In this document: positions 5,873 through 8,209 of the stretch, one piece after another
Layout: each line of letters begins with the position of its first letter
How positions within the stretch are numbered: position 1 is the stretch's first letter
From: Syntrophomonadaceae bacterium
GTDB lineage: Bacteria > Bacillota > Dethiobacteria > DTU022
NCBI GenBank assembly: GCA_007126465.1
Contig: SLBE01000092.1
Coordinates: 1-8,209, forward strand
DNA length: 8,209 nucleotides
Reading direction: 5' to 3'
Notes under the pieces: model-generated
The model's input: the letters and a program-made list of their open reading frames with translations, nothing else
What the model was told of the DNA's origin: nothing
The model's database searches: none
Made by a program: the position numbers and the translations under genes

Positions 5873-7092
5873 AACGTCCCTTCCCCCTTATCCGGGTCGC
5901 GCTGGGGCATCGGCTTCAAAGATATTCCTGCATCTGCCGAAGGAAGCTTTATAGCGGGCTCTGTCAGGGTAAAGTGTCCTTTGGCAATCCACTCCTTCAG
6001 GGTTGCCGCTATTTCCCGTGCCCCGGCATAACTGGATAATGATGCAGTCGGCACCTTTTTCCCCTGCACAGAAATAGAGCCGCTCTTAAGATCAGCATAG
6101 CTAACCAGCCCCAGGTTGCCGCTCTCCCTTTGTGGGTAACCTTTTTCGTAATCAACTACCGGCGCCTTAATATCTTCATCACGCACAGCGCAGTACCCCA
6201 TTATTTCTTCGTTGAGGATAGGGATGGGGATACCAACCCCCACCTGCATAGTTGCTCCGTAACCAAGATAACTCAATCCTCTCAGCCAGCGCGGCTGCAT
6301 TTGCTTGAGATCGCCAGTTAAGGCCAGGGTGGCGGCCGGTCCTTCCGGAAGGCCTTTCTGGTCGCGGCTGGCAGACGGGTTATGCTGAGTACCATGCCAG
6401 GCCACGTAGCCGATACCACCACCGAGAAAAATACGGGTACCCATGCCAATTGTTTTTAAGAGGGGATCATTGAAAAGCGGGCTCAACTGCCCGGCCGAAC
6501 TATAGTTAGCGTTTCCCATCTTCGGCTTTAATATCCCCATATAGGTGTAAATTGTCTTATCACCGAGATTAACGGCTACGTTATAGTTTTGATATGCGTT
6601 GCGGGGATTATAAAGAACCGCTTCGTTTATTTCATCGAGCCGGAAGCTGGTTTCAATTTTCTTCAGGGGGTAGCAATCTGTTCCATAAGAACTAGCTTCA
6701 AGACGGATTTCTTTGCCGGCCACCAGATCTTCTATAACATGGCCACCACCGTAAATAAAATCCCCGGGGTGTTTCAGGTTTGTGGGGTCGGTTGGAGGAA
6801 GGGCTGTGGCCCCCAGGTATAAATCGACCGCTGCTATCCCGGCATAGGCGGCAACATCATTTAAGTATACTTCACCTAACTTTATACGCGGCTGCGGATG
6901 ACCCAGGTTCAGGAATACACCAGAAGAGCACATCGGCCCGAAAGTTCCGGTAGTTACAACATCAACTTCTTCTGCCGCCTTAACAGTGCCTTTTTCCTCC
7001 ACAACCCCAATTATCTCTTCCGCTGTTAAGACCACTGCTTTTCCGGATTTAATTTTACGATTGATCTCTTCAATGCTTCGATTTACTTTCAC
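5869..7092 (-). CDS. COG1900/DUF39 homocysteine biosynthesis protein (HcyBio domain)
   Basis: This 407-residue protein is one HcyBio (DUF39) domain. In methanogens this family is required to make homocysteine from aspartate semialdehyde and sulfide, bypassing O-acylhomoserine. The two conserved cysteines are visible: Cys55 in FGPMCSSG and Cys140 in YGTDCYPLKK. A glycine-rich stretch, FLGGGIGYVAWHGTQHNP, lies mid-protein. The Methanosarcina homolog MA1821 carries C-terminal CBS domains; this one ends without them, so it is the short form. No signal peptide or membrane segment is evident. Translation starts at GTG (7092-7090), chosen because AGGAGG (7105-7100) lies 7 bases upstream. The gene begins 21 bases after gap ends and overlaps the ferredoxin gene by four bases. 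Confidence 0.93.
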   Translation of the reverse strand: MKVNRSIEEINRKIKSGKAVVLTAEEIIGVVEEKGTVKAAEEVDVVTTGTFGPMCSSGVFLNLGHPQPRIKLGEVYLNDVAAYAGIAAVDLYLGATALPPTDPTNLKHPGDFIYGGGHVIEDLVAGKEIRLEASSYGTDCYPLKKIETSFRLDEINEAVLYNPRNAYQNYNVAVNLGDKTIYTYMGILKPKMGNANYSSAGQLSPLFNDPLLKTIGMGTRIFLGGGIGYVAWHGTQHNPSASRDQKGLPEGPAATLALTGDLKQMQPRWLRGLSYLGYGATMQVGVGIPIPILNEEIMGYCAVRDEDIKAPVVDYEKGYPQRESGNLGLVSYADLKSGSISVQGKKVPTASLSSYAGAREIAATLKEWIAKGHFTLTEPAIKLPSADAGISLKPMPQRDPDKGEGTL

Positions 7093-7113
7093 TTAAACAC
7101 CTCCTGCGGAGAG

Positions 7114-8103
7114 CTACTTTTCAGCAATCAGCGCTGCCAGGTCAATCAACCGGCAGGAATAGCCCCACTCGTTGTCATACCAGGCTACGATACGGACCAT
7201 ATTGTCCTCGACCACCATAGTAGACTGGGCATCGAGTGTTGATGAATAGGGATTCCCCTGGTAATCAACCGAGACAAGCGGTTCTTCACTGTATGCAAGG
7301 TATGGTGAGCCCTCTGCAGCTTTCTTAAAAGCCTCATTAACATCTTCAGCTGTTACGTTCTTTTCCAATACTGAAACAAAGTCTACCAGCGATACAGTCG
7401 GGGTAGGAACCCTGATGGCAAACCCGTCAATTTTTCCTTTTAACTCAGGAATAACTTCACCCACGGTCTTGGCTGCCCCGGTTGAGGTTGGAATCAGGGA
7501 AAGGGCAGCAGCCCTGGCCCGGCGGGGGTCCTTGTGGGGGAAATCATGCAGATTTTGATCGTTGGTATAAGCATGGGTTGTATTCATGAGACCTTTTACC
7601 AGGCCAAAATTTTCATGCAGCACTTTAACCAGGGGTGCCAGGGCATTTGTAGTGCATGAGGCATTGGAAATTACATAGTGCTTTTCAGGATCATACTTAT
7701 GTTCATTTACACCAAGGACAAACACTTCATCCACCGCTGCAGGTGCTGATATGATCACCCTTTCTGCCCCGGCTTCAAGGTGTGCTGCCGCTGCATCACG
7801 CTTGGTGAAAATACCGGTAGATTCAATTACCACGTCAACTCCTGCATCTTTCCAGGGTATTTTGGCCGGTTCACGCTCAGAAAAAACCCTGACCCTCTCG
7901 CCGTCAATTAAGAAGCCCTGGTCATCGGTTTTTAATTCAGCATCAAGTATCCCGTAAACAGAATCGTATTTTAGCAAGTGTGCAAGGGATTCTCTGTCGG
8001 ATAGATCATTAACTGCGACCACTTTCACCTTCTCGTTATTTAGGGAAGCGCGCAAGGTCATCCTTCCGATTCGTCCGAAACCATTAATTCCTACTTTTAA
8101 CAT
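7114..8103 (-). CDS. gap: Glyceraldehyde-3-phosphate dehydrogenase
   Basis: This is a full-length 329-residue phosphorylating GAPDH, which interconverts glyceraldehyde 3-phosphate and 1,3-bisphosphoglycerate in glycolysis or gluconeogenesis. The N-terminal Rossmann fold starts with GINGFGRIGR (5-14), and Asp33 after the second strand favours NAD. The active site is intact: Cys150 in SNASCTTNALAP, and His177 in TTHAYTNDQ. Phosphate-site residues Arg195, Thr208 and Arg231 fall at classical positions, and the terminal YDNEWGYS is present. Ala replaces the second Cys often found in SCTTNC, a common variation. AAGGAGG (8117-8111) lies 7 bases before the ATG. No pgk or tpi follows. Instead, three homocysteine-synthesis genes follow at 21 bases, probably on one transcript. 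Confidence 0.97.
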   Translation of the reverse strand: MLKVGINGFGRIGRMTLRASLNNEKVKVVAVNDLSDRESLAHLLKYDSVYGILDAELKTDDQGFLIDGERVRVFSEREPAKIPWKDAGVDVVIESTGIFTKRDAAAAHLEAGAERVIISAPAAVDEVFVLGVNEHKYDPEKHYVISNASCTTNALAPLVKVLHENFGLVKGLMNTTHAYTNDQNLHDFPHKDPRRARAAALSLIPTSTGAAKTVGEVIPELKGKIDGFAIRVPTPTVSLVDFVSVLEKNVTAEDVNEAFKKAAEGSPYLAYSEEPLVSVDYQGNPYSSTLDAQSTMVVEDNMVRIVAWYDNEWGYSCRLIDLAALIAEK

Positions 8104-8158
8104 ACAACATCCTCCTTCTTACATTAAAGTTTTGGCAACTATAGCTTTACATGAATTT

Positions 8159-8167
8159 ATTATATCA
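8159..8167 (-). promoter_or_regulatory. Extended -10 promoter of the gap operon
   Basis: On the minus strand, TGATATAAT (8167-8159) is a perfect extended -10, TG one base before TATAAT. It predicts a transcript start near 8152 and a leader of about 50 bases. No good -35 is seen at the expected distance. With no terminator between gap and the next three genes, it probably drives all four. Confidence 0.6.
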
Positions 8168-8209
8168 TTTATTAAGGTTATTAAAACAGGGATCTTAACG
8201 CTGCCCGGG

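Noticed and set aside
7114..8103. Idea that the GAPDH-like protein is an aspartate-semialdehyde dehydrogenase feeding the COG1900 enzyme
   Set aside because: Cys150, His177 and the phosphate-binding Arg195, Thr208 and Arg231 all follow the GAPDH pattern, with no sign of a changed substrate.

Overview
The window looks like a chromosomal stretch from an anaerobic, low- to mid-GC Gram-positive bacterium of the Clostridia type. That is inference, from strong AAGGAGG-type ribosome sites, extended -10 promoters, a tRNA-Thr closely resembling Firmicute ones, and a homocysteine-synthesis gene set known from strict anaerobes. No phage, transposase or CRISPR array was seen.

Layout, left to right. (1) 1-532, minus: 5' part of a MoxR/CoxD-type AAA+ ATPase gene, cut by the window edge. 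(2) 533-872: intergenic, with a short inverted-repeat element, a hairpin with a T-run, and a doubtful 23-codon ORF. (3) 873-1544, minus: UPF0173 metallo-beta-lactamase-fold hydrolase, divergent from (4) 1694-2869, plus: M20-family amidohydrolase with a clear terminator. The divergent promoter region holds an 11-bp perfect inverted repeat. (5) 3261-3677, plus: a solitary small exported protein of unknown function with a near-consensus promoter and its own strong terminator. (6) 3812-3860: a long perfect hairpin just beyond a tRNA-Thr(CGT) gene (3865-3940, minus). (7) 3979-4497, minus: gamma-class carbonic anhydrase-like protein. (8) 4498-4700: intergenic, carrying a second, longer copy of the repeat element of region 2. 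(9) 8103-4701, minus: an apparent four-gene operon, gap, then a COG1900/DUF39 homocysteine-biosynthesis protein, a NIL-domain ferredoxin, and a COG2122/UPF0280 ApbE-like protein.

The main biological story is region 9. The last three genes are the set linked in methanogens to making homocysteine directly from aspartate semialdehyde and sulfide. COG1900 is the core protein, the NIL-ferredoxin probably delivers electrons, and COG2122 assists sulfide assimilation. Here all three overlap in a translationally coupled chain and sit only 21 bases behind a normal-looking glyceraldehyde-3-phosphate dehydrogenase gene. The most unusual non-coding signals are the two related repeat elements (about 600-660 and 4529-4653), which differ by an apparent 88-base insertion, and the long hairpin beside the tRNA.
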